Source: Roseomonas sp. (GTDB lineage: Bacteria; Pseudomonadota; Alphaproteobacteria; Acetobacterales; Acetobacteraceae). Taken from it: DNA of 64,000 nucleotides. The position numbers and the translations under genes were made by a program. The stretch covers positions 124,001 through 188,000 of the forward strand of contig JAPSLO010000001.1 in the NCBI GenBank assembly GCA_031180725.1, written 5' to 3'. Within the stretch, counting starts at the first letter, position 1, and each line of letters opens with the position of its first letter. Below the pieces are notes generated by a model. That model searched no databases. It was not told the origin of the DNA and worked only from the letters and a program-made list of their open reading frames with translations. This document shows positions 26,487 to 36,037 of the stretch, piece after piece.

Positions 26487-29400
26487 GTCTGGGCCACGCC
26501 ATCCGCCACGGTCGGGCCTTCCGCAACGGGATCTGGGCCAAGTCCTGGATCACCTGGCCGATCTTCCTGCTCGGCGGACTGCTCGCGCTGACCTTCATCG
26601 TGGTGCCGCTGGAGGCTGAGCAGCAGGCCTGGCTCGCGGTGGCCGGCTTCCTGCTCTTCCTGGTGTGCAACCGCATTCCGGGGCGGGGAATGACGCTGTT
26701 CCTCGCCATGCTCTCCTCCCTCATCTCGCTGCGCTACATCCATTGGCGCATGGTGGAGACGCTGGAGTTCACCAGCTTCATGCAGACCTTCCTCGGCACC
26801 GGCCTGCTGCTGGCCGAGGTCTATGCCGTGATCTGCATGCTGCTGGCCTATTTCCAGGTGATCTGGCCGCTGGATCGCAAGCCGGTGCCGATGCCGGACG
26901 ACCCGGCTACCTGGCCAACGGTGGACATCTACATCCCCACCTACAACGAGGCGCTGGAGGTGGTGAAGCCGACCATCTACGGCGCACTGGCGATCGACTG
27001 GCCGCCGGAGAAGATGAACGTCTACGTGCTGGACGACGGCCGCCGCGACGAATTCCGCCGCTTCTGCGAACAGGTGGGTTGCCAGTACATCATCCGCCCC
27101 GACAACAAGGGCGCGAAGGCCGGCAACATCAATCACGCGCTGACGAGGACGAATGGCGAGTTCATCGCCATCTTCGACTGCGACCACGTGCCGACGCGCG
27201 CCTTCCTGCAGCTGACGGTCGGCTGGCTGCTGCGCGACCGCGATCTGTGCATGGTGCAGACGCCGCACCACTTCTATTCGCCCGACCCATTCGAACGGAA
27301 CCTCGCCCCCGGCCAGAACGTGCCGAATGAGGGCCTGCTGTTTTATGGCCTGGTGCAGCAGGGCAATGATCTGTGGAACGCCAGCTTCTTCTGCGGCTCC
27401 TGCGCGGTGATCCGGCGCGAGGCGCTGGAGGAAGTGGGCGGCGTGCCGACCCTGACCGTGACCGAGGACTGCCATTGCAGCCTGCGCATGCAGCGGCGCG
27501 GCTGGCGCACCGCCTATCTGCGCGTGCCGCTGGCGGCGGGGCTGGCGACGGAACGGCTGATGCTGCACATCGGCCAACGGATGCGCTGGGCGCGCGGCAT
27601 GATCCAGATCATGCGCATGGACAACCCGCTGACCGGCTCCGGCCTCCGCTGGTTCCAGCGCTTCTGCTACTTCATGTCGCAGTTCCACTTCCTGTTCCCG
27701 CTGCCGCGCTTCGTCTTTCTGACCGCGCCGCTGGCCTTCCTGCTGTTCGGCGAGAGCATCATCGCCGCCAGCCCGCTGGCCATCGTCGCCTATGCGGGAC
27801 CGCACATCGTCCACTCGGTGGGGGCCACCAGCCGCCTCTCGGGCCATGTGCGCCACAGTTTCTGGTCCGAGATCTATGAAGCGGTACTGGCGCTGTACCT
27901 GGTGCCGGTCGTGCTGGCGACTCTCCTCGATCCGCGGAAGGGCAAGTTCAACGTCACCGACAAGGGCGGCACGCTGAGGGAAGGCTATTTCGACCTCCGC
28001 GCGGTCGGCCCGAACATGGTGCTGGCGCTGGCGCTGGTCGCGGGCCTGCTCTCCGGCATCTACGGCATGCTGGCGAACCCGGTGGACAGCCTGGATTTCC
28101 AGGCCTACGCACTGAACCTGATCTGGGCGGTGCTGTCCTTCGTGGTGGTGCTGGCCGGCTTGGCGGTAGGGCGCGAACGCCGGCAGGTGCGCGAACGCGC
28201 GCGCATCGGCGCGGCGGTGGCGGTGAATCTGGTGCTGCCCGATGGCCAGGTGGTCGAAGGGGAAACGATGGACCTCTCCCTGGGCGGCGCCGCCATTGCC
28301 ATCGCGCGGCCCGAGGGCGTGCCGGACAATGCGCGGGTCACGCTGGAGCTGGATGTCGGCCCCGACTGGGTGAGCATCCCGGCCGAGGTCCTGCGGTGGC
28401 AGAATGGCCGTCTCCAGGCGCGCTTTGCCGCGGAAACCCTGCAGGACGAGGGAAACATCGTGCGCGCCGTGCTAGGCCGCGCCGATGCCTGGGTGGATTG
28501 GGATTCCGTGCGCCACGACAGGCCGCTGCGCAGCCTGCTGGAAGTCGCGCAATCGATCGGCGGCCTGTTCCAGGGCGACAGCCAGCTGAAGGCCTTCGTG
28601 CGCCGCCAGAGCCGCACTGGCCGCGGCGTGCGCGAGGGCAGCGGCGCCGGAGGGGCGGGTCCCCAGGCCCCCGGTCCTACGCGCGGGCCGGCCGGCCCGG
28701 CTGGTGGCCCTGGCAGCATCGCAGGCAGCACCGAGAGCCAGGCCGGGCGGCAGCGTGGCAATATCCGGCGCGCCGCGGCGCTGGTCCTGGCGCTGAGCGT
28801 GCCAGGGACGACGCTGGCGCAGGTCAATCTGCGCGCTGCACCGCCGCCGCCCGTGCCGCTGCAGCCGGGTGCGCAGGGCCTGCCCGTGCAGCAACCGTTG
28901 CCCGCAGCCCCGCCTGCTGATCCGGGCGGCAGGCCGGCAGCCTCCGGTGTGCCCGCTTTCGCGGTTCCCGGCGGCGTCCCTGGCGCGTCCCTGACCGCGG
29001 CACCCGATGCGCCGGCACCTGGGCGGCCTGGCTTGCAGCCCCGCCTGCCGGCAATGGGCAGCTTCGGAGCGCCCTCCGGGCCGCCCGGCTCCTCGCGCAC
29101 GGAAACCCGCACGCTGCGCCAGCTCGGCCTGGCTGCCCCGATGCAGTTGCGCGGCGCCTCGGATCTGCAGGGCGTGTTGTTCGGCGTGCGGGGCGACGAG
29201 GTGGTGACGCAGGCGCGACTGGTGCTGCAGGGCGCCACCTCTCCGGCGCTGATCCCGGAATTCAGCCAGATCAACATGACGCTGAACGAGCAGTTCGTCG
29301 GCGTCGTCAACCCCGACCGCAACCGGCCGGCCTTCGGGCCGCTGGAATTCCCCATCAATCCCGTCTTCTTCACCGACCGGAACCGGCTGAACTTCCGCTT

Positions 29401-31222
29401 CACCGGCCGCTACACGGTGGAGTGCAACGACCCGCTCTCTGGTCTGCTCTGGGCGAACATCTCCGATCTCTCGACCCTTCAGCTCACGCTGGAGCGCCTG
29501 CCGCTGCTGCGCGACCTGGCGCGCCTGCCGGAGCCCTTCTTCGACGCGCGCCTGCTGCGGGAACCGCTGAACCTGCCGGTGGTGGTGACGGAAAGCGCGG
29601 GGAACGAGGTGCTGAAAGCCGCGGCCACGGTGGCGTCCTGGTTCGCCGTGCAGGCGGACTACCGTGGCGCGGTCTTTCCCGTCTCCTTCCAGCTGCCGTC
29701 GCAGGGAATGGCAGTGGTGATCGCCACCGGCCAGGAGGCTATCCCCGGCCTCAGCATGCCACGCTTCGATGGGCCGACGGTGGCGCTGGTGCCAAACCCC
29801 GCCGATCCGCTGAGCCTGCTGCTGGTGGTGGGCGGCCGCAATGGCGCGGAAGCCGTGCAGGCCGCCACCGTGCTGGCCACCAACCGCGAAGCCCTGGCCG
29901 GCGAGATTGCGGTGGTGCAGCCGGTGAACCTGGCGCGGCGCCGTCCCTATGACGCGCCGCGCTGGATCCGTACTGACCGCCCGGTGCGCTTCGGCGAGTT
30001 GCTGGACCCTTCGGAATTGCAGGCCTACGGCTATGCGCCAGGACCGGTGGCGATCCCCTTCCGCACGGCGCCGGACCTCTTCACCTGGCGATCCCGCCCA
30101 CTGCCGGTGGAGGTGCATTACCGCGCTCCGCCCGGCCCGATCATGGATGTCTCCGCCTCGCGCCTCGATGTCGCGCTGAACGATGTCTATCTGCGCAGCC
30201 TGCCGCTGCGCGATGCAGAGCCGCCCTGGCCGCTGAACCTGGCGGCGCGCTACTTCGGCTCGCCCGACCGGCAGGATGCGCGCTTCGGCCTGCCTCCCTA
30301 CCTGATCTTCGGCATGAACGATCTGCAGTTCCGCTTCGACATGCGCCCGATGCATCGCGGAGACTGCGTTGCCGTGCCGGCGGATGTGCGTGCCAGCATC
30401 GATCCCGACAGCACGATCGACCTTTCCGACGCCTATCGCTTCACCACGCTGCCCAACCTCTCCTTCTTCGCCGGCTCCGGCTTCCCCTTCACGCGGATGG
30501 CCGATTTCAGCGACACCGCCGCGGTGCTGCCCGAACGGCCGAGCCCGCAGGAGCTGTCGGCCTTCCTGGCACTGCTCGGCCGGCTCGCCGCCAATGTCGG
30601 CCATGCCGCCACCGGGATCGAGGTGGTGCGCGGCAGCGGGCTGGAGCGGGTGACGGGGAGGGACCTGCTGGTGGTGGGCATGCTGGGCCGCAGCCCGGCG
30701 CTGAACGCGCTGCTGCGCAACGGCCCGCTGCAGGTGGAAGGCAACCGCATCAGCGTGGCCCTGCCCGATGCGATGCAGGGCTTCCGCAACTTCTTCCTGG
30801 GCGATGACCCGCGCGTGGTGCGGGAAGAGGCGCAGGCGCTGCTGCAGAGCCCGGGCGAGGGCTCGGGCATGCTGCTTGGCATGGAAAGTCCGCTGCGTGC
30901 CGGGCGTTCCCTGGTGATGCTTACCGGCACCACGGCGCATGGGCTGGAAGCGATGCTGGCCGCACTAGGCGATCACGAACAGGCGGCGCGCGTGCAGGGA
31001 GATCTGGCCATCCTCTCGAATGGCCGTATCACCTCCTTCACCCTCGGGCAGCGTTATACGGTGGGCAGCCTGCCGCCCTGGGTCTGGCCGCAATACTTCC
31101 TCCAGACCCGGCCAGACCTGCTGCTGCTGCTACTGATCGGCGCCTGCGCTATCGTGGCCATCCCGGCCTACTGGACCCTGCGGCGGCGCGCCGCGATCCG
31201 CCTCCGGACCCGCACCCCATGA
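26483..31222 (+). CDS. bcsAB: Fused cellulose synthase BcsA-BcsB
   Basis: A single 1579-residue frame. Residues 1-560 are BcsA: several membrane helices around a family 2 glycosyltransferase with LDDG (184-185 acidic pair), FDCDH (D232, D234), TED (327-329) and QRMRW (365-369), plus FFCGSC at 302-307. A PilZ domain follows, with arginines at 564-572 and DLSLGG at 597-602, so c-di-GMP should activate it. Residues about 715-760 form a Gly/Pro/Ala linker, then a hydrophobic, signal-like segment (763-779) leads into BcsB, which ends in a C-terminal transmembrane helix. Fused BcsAB is known from Komagataeibacter. The product is beta-1,4-glucan made from UDP-glucose and moved across the inner membrane. 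It overlaps bcsQ and bcsC by 4 bp at each end. Confidence 0.96.
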   Translation: MSLGHAIRHGRAFRNGIWAKSWITWPIFLLGGLLALTFIVVPLEAEQQAWLAVAGFLLFLVCNRIPGRGMTLFLAMLSSLISLRYIHWRMVETLEFTSFMQTFLGTGLLLAEVYAVICMLLAYFQVIWPLDRKPVPMPDDPATWPTVDIYIPTYNEALEVVKPTIYGALAIDWPPEKMNVYVLDDGRRDEFRRFCEQVGCQYIIRPDNKGAKAGNINHALTRTNGEFIAIFDCDHVPTRAFLQLTVGWLLRDRDLCMVQTPHHFYSPDPFERNLAPGQNVPNEGLLFYGLVQQGNDLWNASFFCGSCAVIRREALEEVGGVPTLTVTEDCHCSLRMQRRGWRTAYLRVPLAAGLATERLMLHIGQRMRWARGMIQIMRMDNPLTGSGLRWFQRFCYFMSQFHFLFPLPRFVFLTAPLAFLLFGESIIAASPLAIVAYAGPHIVHSVGATSRLSGHVRHSFWSEIYEAVLALYLVPVVLATLLDPRKGKFNVTDKGGTLREGYFDLRAVGPNMVLALALVAGLLSGIYGMLANPVDSLDFQAYALNLIWAVLSFVVVLAGLAVGRERRQVRERARIGAAVAVNLVLPDGQVVEGETMDLSLGGAAIAIARPEGVPDNARVTLELDVGPDWVSIPAEVLRWQNGRLQARFAAETLQDEGNIVRAVLGRADAWVDWDSVRHDRPLRSLLEVAQSIGGLFQGDSQLKAFVRRQSRTGRGVREGSGAGGAGPQAPGPTRGPAGPAGGPGSIAGSTESQAGRQRGNIRRAAALVLALSVPGTTLAQVNLRAAPPPPVPLQPGAQGLPVQQPLPAAPPADPGGRPAASGVPAFAVPGGVPGASLTAAPDAPAPGRPGLQPRLPAMGSFGAPSGPPGSSRTETRTLRQLGLAAPMQLRGASDLQGVLFGVRGDEVVTQARLVLQGATSPALIPEFSQINMTLNEQFVGVVNPDRNRPAFGPLEFPINPVFFTDRNRLNFRFTGRYTVECNDPLSGLLWANISDLSTLQLTLERLPLLRDLARLPEPFFDARLLREPLNLPVVVTESAGNEVLKAAATVASWFAVQADYRGAVFPVSFQLPSQGMAVVIATGQEAIPGLSMPRFDGPTVALVPNPADPLSLLLVVGGRNGAEAVQAATVLATNREALAGEIAVVQPVNLARRRPYDAPRWIRTDRPVRFGELLDPSELQAYGYAPGPVAIPFRTAPDLFTWRSRPLPVEVHYRAPPGPIMDVSASRLDVALNDVYLRSLPLRDAEPPWPLNLAARYFGSPDRQDARFGLPPYLIFGMNDLQFRFDMRPMHRGDCVAVPADVRASIDPDSTIDLSDAYRFTTLPNLSFFAGSGFPFTRMADFSDTAAVLPERPSPQELSAFLALLGRLAANVGHAATGIEVVRGSGLERVTGRDLLVVGMLGRSPALNALLRNGPLQVEGNRISVALPDAMQGFRNFFLGDDPRVVREEAQALLQSPGEGSGMLLGMESPLRAGRSLVMLTGTTAHGLEAMLAALGDHEQAARVQGDLAILSNGRITSFTLGQRYTVGSLPPWVWPQYFLQTRPDLLLLLLIGACAIVAIPAYWTLRRRAAIRLRTRTP

Positions 31223-34200
31223 CCAGGATCCGCTCGAACAGCCATCGCGCCGGCCTGCTCACCGGCGCGCTCATCCTGGGCAGCCTGTCGGGCGTGGCTC
31301 TGCCGACCATGCCCGCCCAGGCGCAGGAGCGCGCCATTTCCGCGCTGCTGGACCAGGCGAATTTCTGGAAGCTGCAGAACCGGCCTGACCAGGTGGTGCG
31401 GGTGCTGGAACGGGTGCTGCTGGCCGACCCCACCAATGCCGAGGCGCTGGCCGGGCTGGCGGAAGCGCAGGCCCAACAGGGCAATGCGGCTGCCGCGCAG
31501 GAGGCGCTGACGCGCCTGCGCAATATCGCGCCGAGCGATCCGCGCACCAACCAGGCCGATACGGCGGTGCGCACCCAGACCGTGGATGCCGCGGCCCTGG
31601 CCCAAGCCCGGCAACTGGCCCAGTCCGGCCGCGGGGCGGAGGCGGTGGAGCGCTACCGCAGCCTGTTCCGCAACGGCCAGGTCCCGGACAGCTTCGCGTT
31701 GGAATACTACCAGACCCTGGCCGGAACCGAGGGCGGCTGGCGCGAGGCGCGGGATGGGCTGGCAGATCTGGCGCGGCGCGCACCGTCGAACAGCGCGGTA
31801 CAGCTGGCCTATGCGCAGGTGCTGACCTATCGCGAGGAGACGCGCGCCCAGGGGCTCGAGATCCTGCGCCGCCTCTCCGGCCAGCCCGACAGCCAACAGA
31901 GCGCGACGGCCGCCTGGCGCCAGGCGCTGACCTGGCTGGGTTCAGGGCCGGAGGCGGTGCAGCCGCTCGAAGGCTATCTCCGGCAATACCCCAACGACGC
32001 CGAGATGCGCCGCCGGCTGGAGGAGGCGCTCAACCCGTCGGCCAGCGCCGGCGATGCCCGGACCAGCGCCTGGGCCGCCTTTCGCGCCAACAACCTGCGC
32101 AAGGCCGAGACGCAGTTCCAGGCGGCGCTGGCCGCCAACCCGCAGGATGCCGACGCGCTGGGCGGCATGGGACTGATCCGCGCGCGTCAGGGCCGGCGCG
32201 ATGAAGCGCGGCGCCTGCTGACCGCGGCGATCGAGGCCGAGCCCTCCACCCGCGCCAATTGGCAGCGTGCGCTGGACGGGCTTTCGGGCCGTGGCGGGGG
32301 CGGCGGCAGCGCGGGCTCCAACCCCGAGCTGCAACAGGCGCGCAACCTGGTGGAGGAGGGCAAGCTCTCCGAGGCCACGCCGGTGCTGACGCGCATCATC
32401 CGTCGCAATGGTGGCGACCGGCCGGATGCCGAGGCGCTGATGGGCGACATCGCGCTGCGCCAGGGCAATGCGATGCAGGCCGAGGAATTCTATCGCGCGG
32501 CACTGTCCCGCCGGTCCAATTTCGGCGCCGCGATGTCGGGGCTGGCTTCCGCCTACCAGGCGCAGGGCCGCTTTGCCGAGGCGGAGGACATCCTCCGGCG
32601 GCTGGGCCAGGTGGAACAGCCGCAGGTGCGCGCCGAGGCGCTGCGTGCAGAGGCGGCCCGCACCCAGGACCCCGCCGCCGCCGCCGCGCTGCTGCGCACG
32701 GCGATGCAGACCGAGCCGAACAATCCCTGGCCGCGCCTCGACCTGGCGCGACTGTTGCAGCGCAACGGCCAGGCGGCGGAGGCCAGGGCGCTGATGGATC
32801 AGATCGTGGCCGGGCCCGCCCGGCCGGAAGCGCTCCACGCCGCCGCGCTCTTCGCCAGCGAGCAGCGACGCTTCGCCGATGCGGCGGCGCTGCTGGAACG
32901 CATCCCGGCCGGCCAGCGCAGCGCGGAGATGAACCGCAGCCTGGCTACCGCGCGGCTGGAGGCGGAGGTCGGCGCGGCCGCCCTGCTGGCCACCCAGGGA
33001 CGGCGCGGCGAGGCACGCCAGCGGCTGATGGCCATCGCCAGCCGCCGCGACCCGACCGGCGAGGCCGCGTCGGCGGCGGTGCGGGCGCTGACCAGCCTGA
33101 ACGATACCGTGGCCGCGCAGCAGGCTGCGCGCGCCGCGGCAATCGCGGCGCGCGGCCAGCCGCCGGTGGCGCAACTCGCCGCGGCAGGCGCCCTGATGCA
33201 GGCGGGCCTGGACCAGGAAGCGGCGATGCTGGCCGCCAGCATCGATGCCAGCCGCCTGACAGCGGAGCAGCGGCGCAGCGCCCAGCAGTTGCAGGCGGGG
33301 CTGGCGATCCGCGCCTCGGACCAGCTCAACAGCCAGGGCGACCAGGCCACCGCCTATGAGGTGCTGGCACCGACACTCCGGCAGGATCCGCAGAACATCG
33401 CCGCCAACCTGGCGCTGGCGCGGCTCTATCAGCGCGCCGGCGAGGCCGAGCAGGCGCAGCGCATCGCCGAGGCGGTGCTGCAGCGCAACCCGCGCGACGC
33501 CGATGCGCGCCAGGCGGCGGTGGATGCCGCCATCGCCAATCGCGACTGGAGCCGGGCGGAAGCGTTGCTCTCCGAGGGCCGCGCGCTGCTGCCGGGCGAT
33601 CCGCGCATGCCGATGCTGGAGGCGCGGCTGGCGCGGGCCTGGGGCGACCAGCGCCGTGCGCAGGCTGCGCTGGAAGAAGCGGCGCGGCTGCGCCAGCGCC
33701 AGATCGGGCTCGATCCGCGCGCCAGCGCTGCCTTCGGCACCACGGCGCCGCAGGCCACGGTCCCGCAGCAGCCCGTTCCCGGCACCGACAATCCCTTCCG
33801 TCGCGTCCCGCTCTCCGGCAGCGCCGGCTATGCGGAGGTGGCACAGGCGCCGCTTTCCGTGCCGCCGGCCTATCTCTACCAGGCGCCGCAATTCGCCCAG
33901 GCCCCCAGCTTGGCGCCGCAGCCGCAGCCGATGCAGGGCCAGCAATTCGCCCAGGCGATGATCGGCAACAGCACCCCCGCGCCGCCCGACCCGCTGCTGA
34001 GCGAGATCACCCGCCAGCTCCAGGAGGTGCGGGAGGAAGCGGCACCGCGCGTCACGCCAAGTTTCGGCCTGCGCACCCGCTCCGGCGATGCCGGCATCGA
34101 CCGGCTCATGGAGACCACCGCGGGCGCCGAAGGCAGCGTCGCCATGCCCGGCATCGGGGGGCGGCTCACCGCGCGGGCCTCGGCGGTGAATGCGGATATC

Positions 34201-35166
34201 GGGCAGCTTGCCGGCTCGCTCGGCAGCATGCGCCGATTCGGCACCAATCCGTCCATGCTGCCGGGGCTGAACGGCACGCCCAGCGCAGCGCAGGTCCAGC
34301 AGGCCACCAATACGGAAAGCAGCCAGACCGGCCTGGCGCTGGGCCTCGCCTATACGCGGCCGAACTTCTCGGTGGATGTCGGCTCCACCCCGATGGGCTT
34401 CAACCAGACCAATATCGTCGGCGGCATCGAGATCGCGCCCGAGATCAGCGAGGGCGTGCGCGTGCGCATTACCGCCGAACGCCGCGCCCTGATGGACAGC
34501 CTGCTGTCCTGGGGCGGGCTGCGCGATCCGGGCAGTGGGCGCGAATGGGGCGGCGTGACGCGCAGCGGCGGGCGGGTGCAGCTGGAGATGACCCAGGGCG
34601 ACAACGCCTTCTACGTCGCCGGCGGCTACTACGTCTTCGACGGCACCGATGTGGCGGAGAACAGCCGCATCGAGCTGGGCGCTGGCTTCTCCACGCCCGT
34701 CTGGCGCGGCGCGACGGACGAGTTGGTGACCGGCCTCGACATCGTCTACTTCGCCTATGACAAGAACCTGCGCTTCTTCACCTATGGCCATGGCGGCTAT
34801 TTCAGCCCGCAGAGCTTCATTGCGGCCAATGTGCCCGTGGATTACCGCGGACGGTCGGGCAATTTCACCTATCGCCTCGGCGGCTCCCTCGGCTTCGCCA
34901 CCTTCACCGAGGACCGCACGCCAATCTATCCGAACGATCCCAACCTGCAGGCCGGGTTGGTACAGCGCGTGGCGAATGGCGAGAGCGGCGTGGACACCTT
35001 CTTCGCCGGGCAGAGCAAGTCCGGCGTGGTCGGCAGCCTGCGTGGCGACATCGAATACATGGTGACGCCGCAGCTTCGCATTGGCACCGCGATGCGGCTG
35101 GACCAGGCGGCCGATTGGAGCGAGGCGCGCGCCTTCGTCTATGCGCGCTACCGCTTCACCCAATAG
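31219..35166 (+). CDS. bcsC: Cellulose synthase subunit BcsC (TPR plus outer-membrane beta-barrel)
   Basis: A 1315-residue protein with a signal peptide ending in PAQAQ at about residue 35. A long series of tetratricopeptide repeats fills residues about 40-850, followed by a low-complexity Pro/Gln linker. The C-terminal BcsC domain (about 1015-1315) has VDVGSTPMGF, GSGREWGGVTRSGGR and the final ARYRFTQ, which forms the outer-membrane export pore. The TPR part would scaffold the periplasmic path of the glucan. The start ATG overlaps the bcsAB stop. The size is normal for the family. Confidence 0.95.
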   Translation: MTRIRSNSHRAGLLTGALILGSLSGVALPTMPAQAQERAISALLDQANFWKLQNRPDQVVRVLERVLLADPTNAEALAGLAEAQAQQGNAAAAQEALTRLRNIAPSDPRTNQADTAVRTQTVDAAALAQARQLAQSGRGAEAVERYRSLFRNGQVPDSFALEYYQTLAGTEGGWREARDGLADLARRAPSNSAVQLAYAQVLTYREETRAQGLEILRRLSGQPDSQQSATAAWRQALTWLGSGPEAVQPLEGYLRQYPNDAEMRRRLEEALNPSASAGDARTSAWAAFRANNLRKAETQFQAALAANPQDADALGGMGLIRARQGRRDEARRLLTAAIEAEPSTRANWQRALDGLSGRGGGGGSAGSNPELQQARNLVEEGKLSEATPVLTRIIRRNGGDRPDAEALMGDIALRQGNAMQAEEFYRAALSRRSNFGAAMSGLASAYQAQGRFAEAEDILRRLGQVEQPQVRAEALRAEAARTQDPAAAAALLRTAMQTEPNNPWPRLDLARLLQRNGQAAEARALMDQIVAGPARPEALHAAALFASEQRRFADAAALLERIPAGQRSAEMNRSLATARLEAEVGAAALLATQGRRGEARQRLMAIASRRDPTGEAASAAVRALTSLNDTVAAQQAARAAAIAARGQPPVAQLAAAGALMQAGLDQEAAMLAASIDASRLTAEQRRSAQQLQAGLAIRASDQLNSQGDQATAYEVLAPTLRQDPQNIAANLALARLYQRAGEAEQAQRIAEAVLQRNPRDADARQAAVDAAIANRDWSRAEALLSEGRALLPGDPRMPMLEARLARAWGDQRRAQAALEEAARLRQRQIGLDPRASAAFGTTAPQATVPQQPVPGTDNPFRRVPLSGSAGYAEVAQAPLSVPPAYLYQAPQFAQAPSLAPQPQPMQGQQFAQAMIGNSTPAPPDPLLSEITRQLQEVREEAAPRVTPSFGLRTRSGDAGIDRLMETTAGAEGSVAMPGIGGRLTARASAVNADIGQLAGSLGSMRRFGTNPSMLPGLNGTPSAAQVQQATNTESSQTGLALGLAYTRPNFSVDVGSTPMGFNQTNIVGGIEIAPEISEGVRVRITAERRALMDSLLSWGGLRDPGSGREWGGVTRSGGRVQLEMTQGDNAFYVAGGYYVFDGTDVAENSRIELGAGFSTPVWRGATDELVTGLDIVYFAYDKNLRFFTYGHGGYFSPQSFIAANVPVDYRGRSGNFTYRLGGSLGFATFTEDRTPIYPNDPNLQAGLVQRVANGESGVDTFFAGQSKSGVVGSLRGDIEYMVTPQLRIGTAMRLDQAADWSEARAFVYARYRFTQ

Positions 35167-35177
35167 GGACGCGCGTG

Positions 35178-35657
35178 ATGCAGCCGGAAGGCGCCGAGGG
35201 CCTGCCCGCCGCCTATCTCGCGCGGCGGAACATCGCGCCGCAATGGCGCGCCTTCCTCCGCGCTCTGGCGGAGACGCTGGATGAGAAGCTGGACGCCCAG
35301 GCTCGCACTGCGCTGATGCGTGCCATCGGCCAGCGCATGGCGCAGGCCATGCCGCTGCCGCGCTGCGACACGCTGGCGGCGCTGGAGATACGCATCAATG
35401 ATGCGCTGGCCACGATCGACTGGGGTTACTGCACGCTCTCGTTGGAGCCGGGCGCGGGCCGGCTGGTGGTGCGGCACACCGCGGCGCCCGCGATCGCCGC
35501 TAGTGGGGATCCCGTGGGGCGCTGGGTCGGCGCGGTGCTGGAAGGGCTCTATGGCGCCTGGTTCGCAGGCCAGCCGGGCGCCGATGCCAGCCTGCAGCCG
35601 GTGCTGGCGAGTTTCGTGCCGGGCGCGGCAACGCTGCATTACGGCCGCGGCGGCTGA
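35178..35657 (+). CDS. bcsD: Cellulose synthase subunit BcsD (crystallisation)
   Basis: 159 residues from the ATG at 35178, 11 bp after bcsC; the Komagataeibacter BcsD is of nearly the same length. Text such as YLARRNIAPQWRAFLRALAE, LPRCDTLAALEIRINDALA and WGYCTLSLEP matches BcsD. BcsD forms a periplasmic octameric ring through which glucan chains pass and is needed for ordered crystalline cellulose. An upstream in-frame ATG at 35115 lies within bcsC and is less likely. This is the last gene of the operon. Confidence 0.92.
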   Translation: MQPEGAEGLPAAYLARRNIAPQWRAFLRALAETLDEKLDAQARTALMRAIGQRMAQAMPLPRCDTLAALEIRINDALATIDWGYCTLSLEPGAGRLVVRHTAAPAIAASGDPVGRWVGAVLEGLYGAWFAGQPGADASLQPVLASFVPGAATLHYGRGG

Positions 35658-35700
35658 AAAGTCATAGCGGATCAGGTGCGGCTGACCGTCGTGCCGCGCC

Positions 35701-35871
35701 CTACCACCAACCGAGGTGTTGGATGATGCAGTCCTTGTGGAAGATCCAGCAGAGCATCGCCGACACCTCGAAGATGGTGATCATCCCGGGAATGCCCAAC
35801 AGGAAAGCATCGCTCTTGTACCACGCGGGGTGCTGATCCAGCGCGACGTCGCTGCCGCCATCGGCCTTCAT
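35701..35871 (-). CDS. 56-residue putative membrane protein, antiparallel to the bcs operon
   Basis: From ATG at 35871 on the minus strand: a polar start (MKADGGSDVALDQHPAWYKS) and then one hydrophobic helix with LLGIPGMITIFEVSAMLCW and a C-terminal GWW. A GAGG lies 7 bp before the ATG, at about 35879-35882. Its 3' end faces bcsD, 43 bp away. I do not recognise a family. The gap from here to the hyuA stop (35872-36037) shows nothing further. Confidence 0.55.
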   Translation of the reverse strand: MKADGGSDVALDQHPAWYKSDAFLLGIPGMITIFEVSAMLCWIFHKDCIIQHLGWW

Positions 35872-36037
35872 CAGAGAACCTCGTCGTGTGCCGTGGCGGT
35901 AAAGGCGCAGGCGCCGCGGCGGTTGCCGCGCTTCACGCAGGCCTCATGCCTCGCGTACGCAGAGGATTGTTTTGAGAACACCGAACGGGTCGGCTGCGCG
36001 ACGCGGGAAGTCCCTTGCGGATCCTCGCCGCCGGCTT

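Noticed and set aside
28472-30940. An 822-residue minus-strand frame across bcsAB
   Set aside because: Antisense to the synthase; low-complexity His/Arg/Ala text, no ribosome binding site and no known domain.
31942-35163. A 1073-residue open frame on the minus strand across bcsC
   Set aside because: It is antisense to bcsC and has the His/Arg/Gln/Ala-rich composition of a shadow frame in high-GC DNA. No domain is visible and bcsC is certain.
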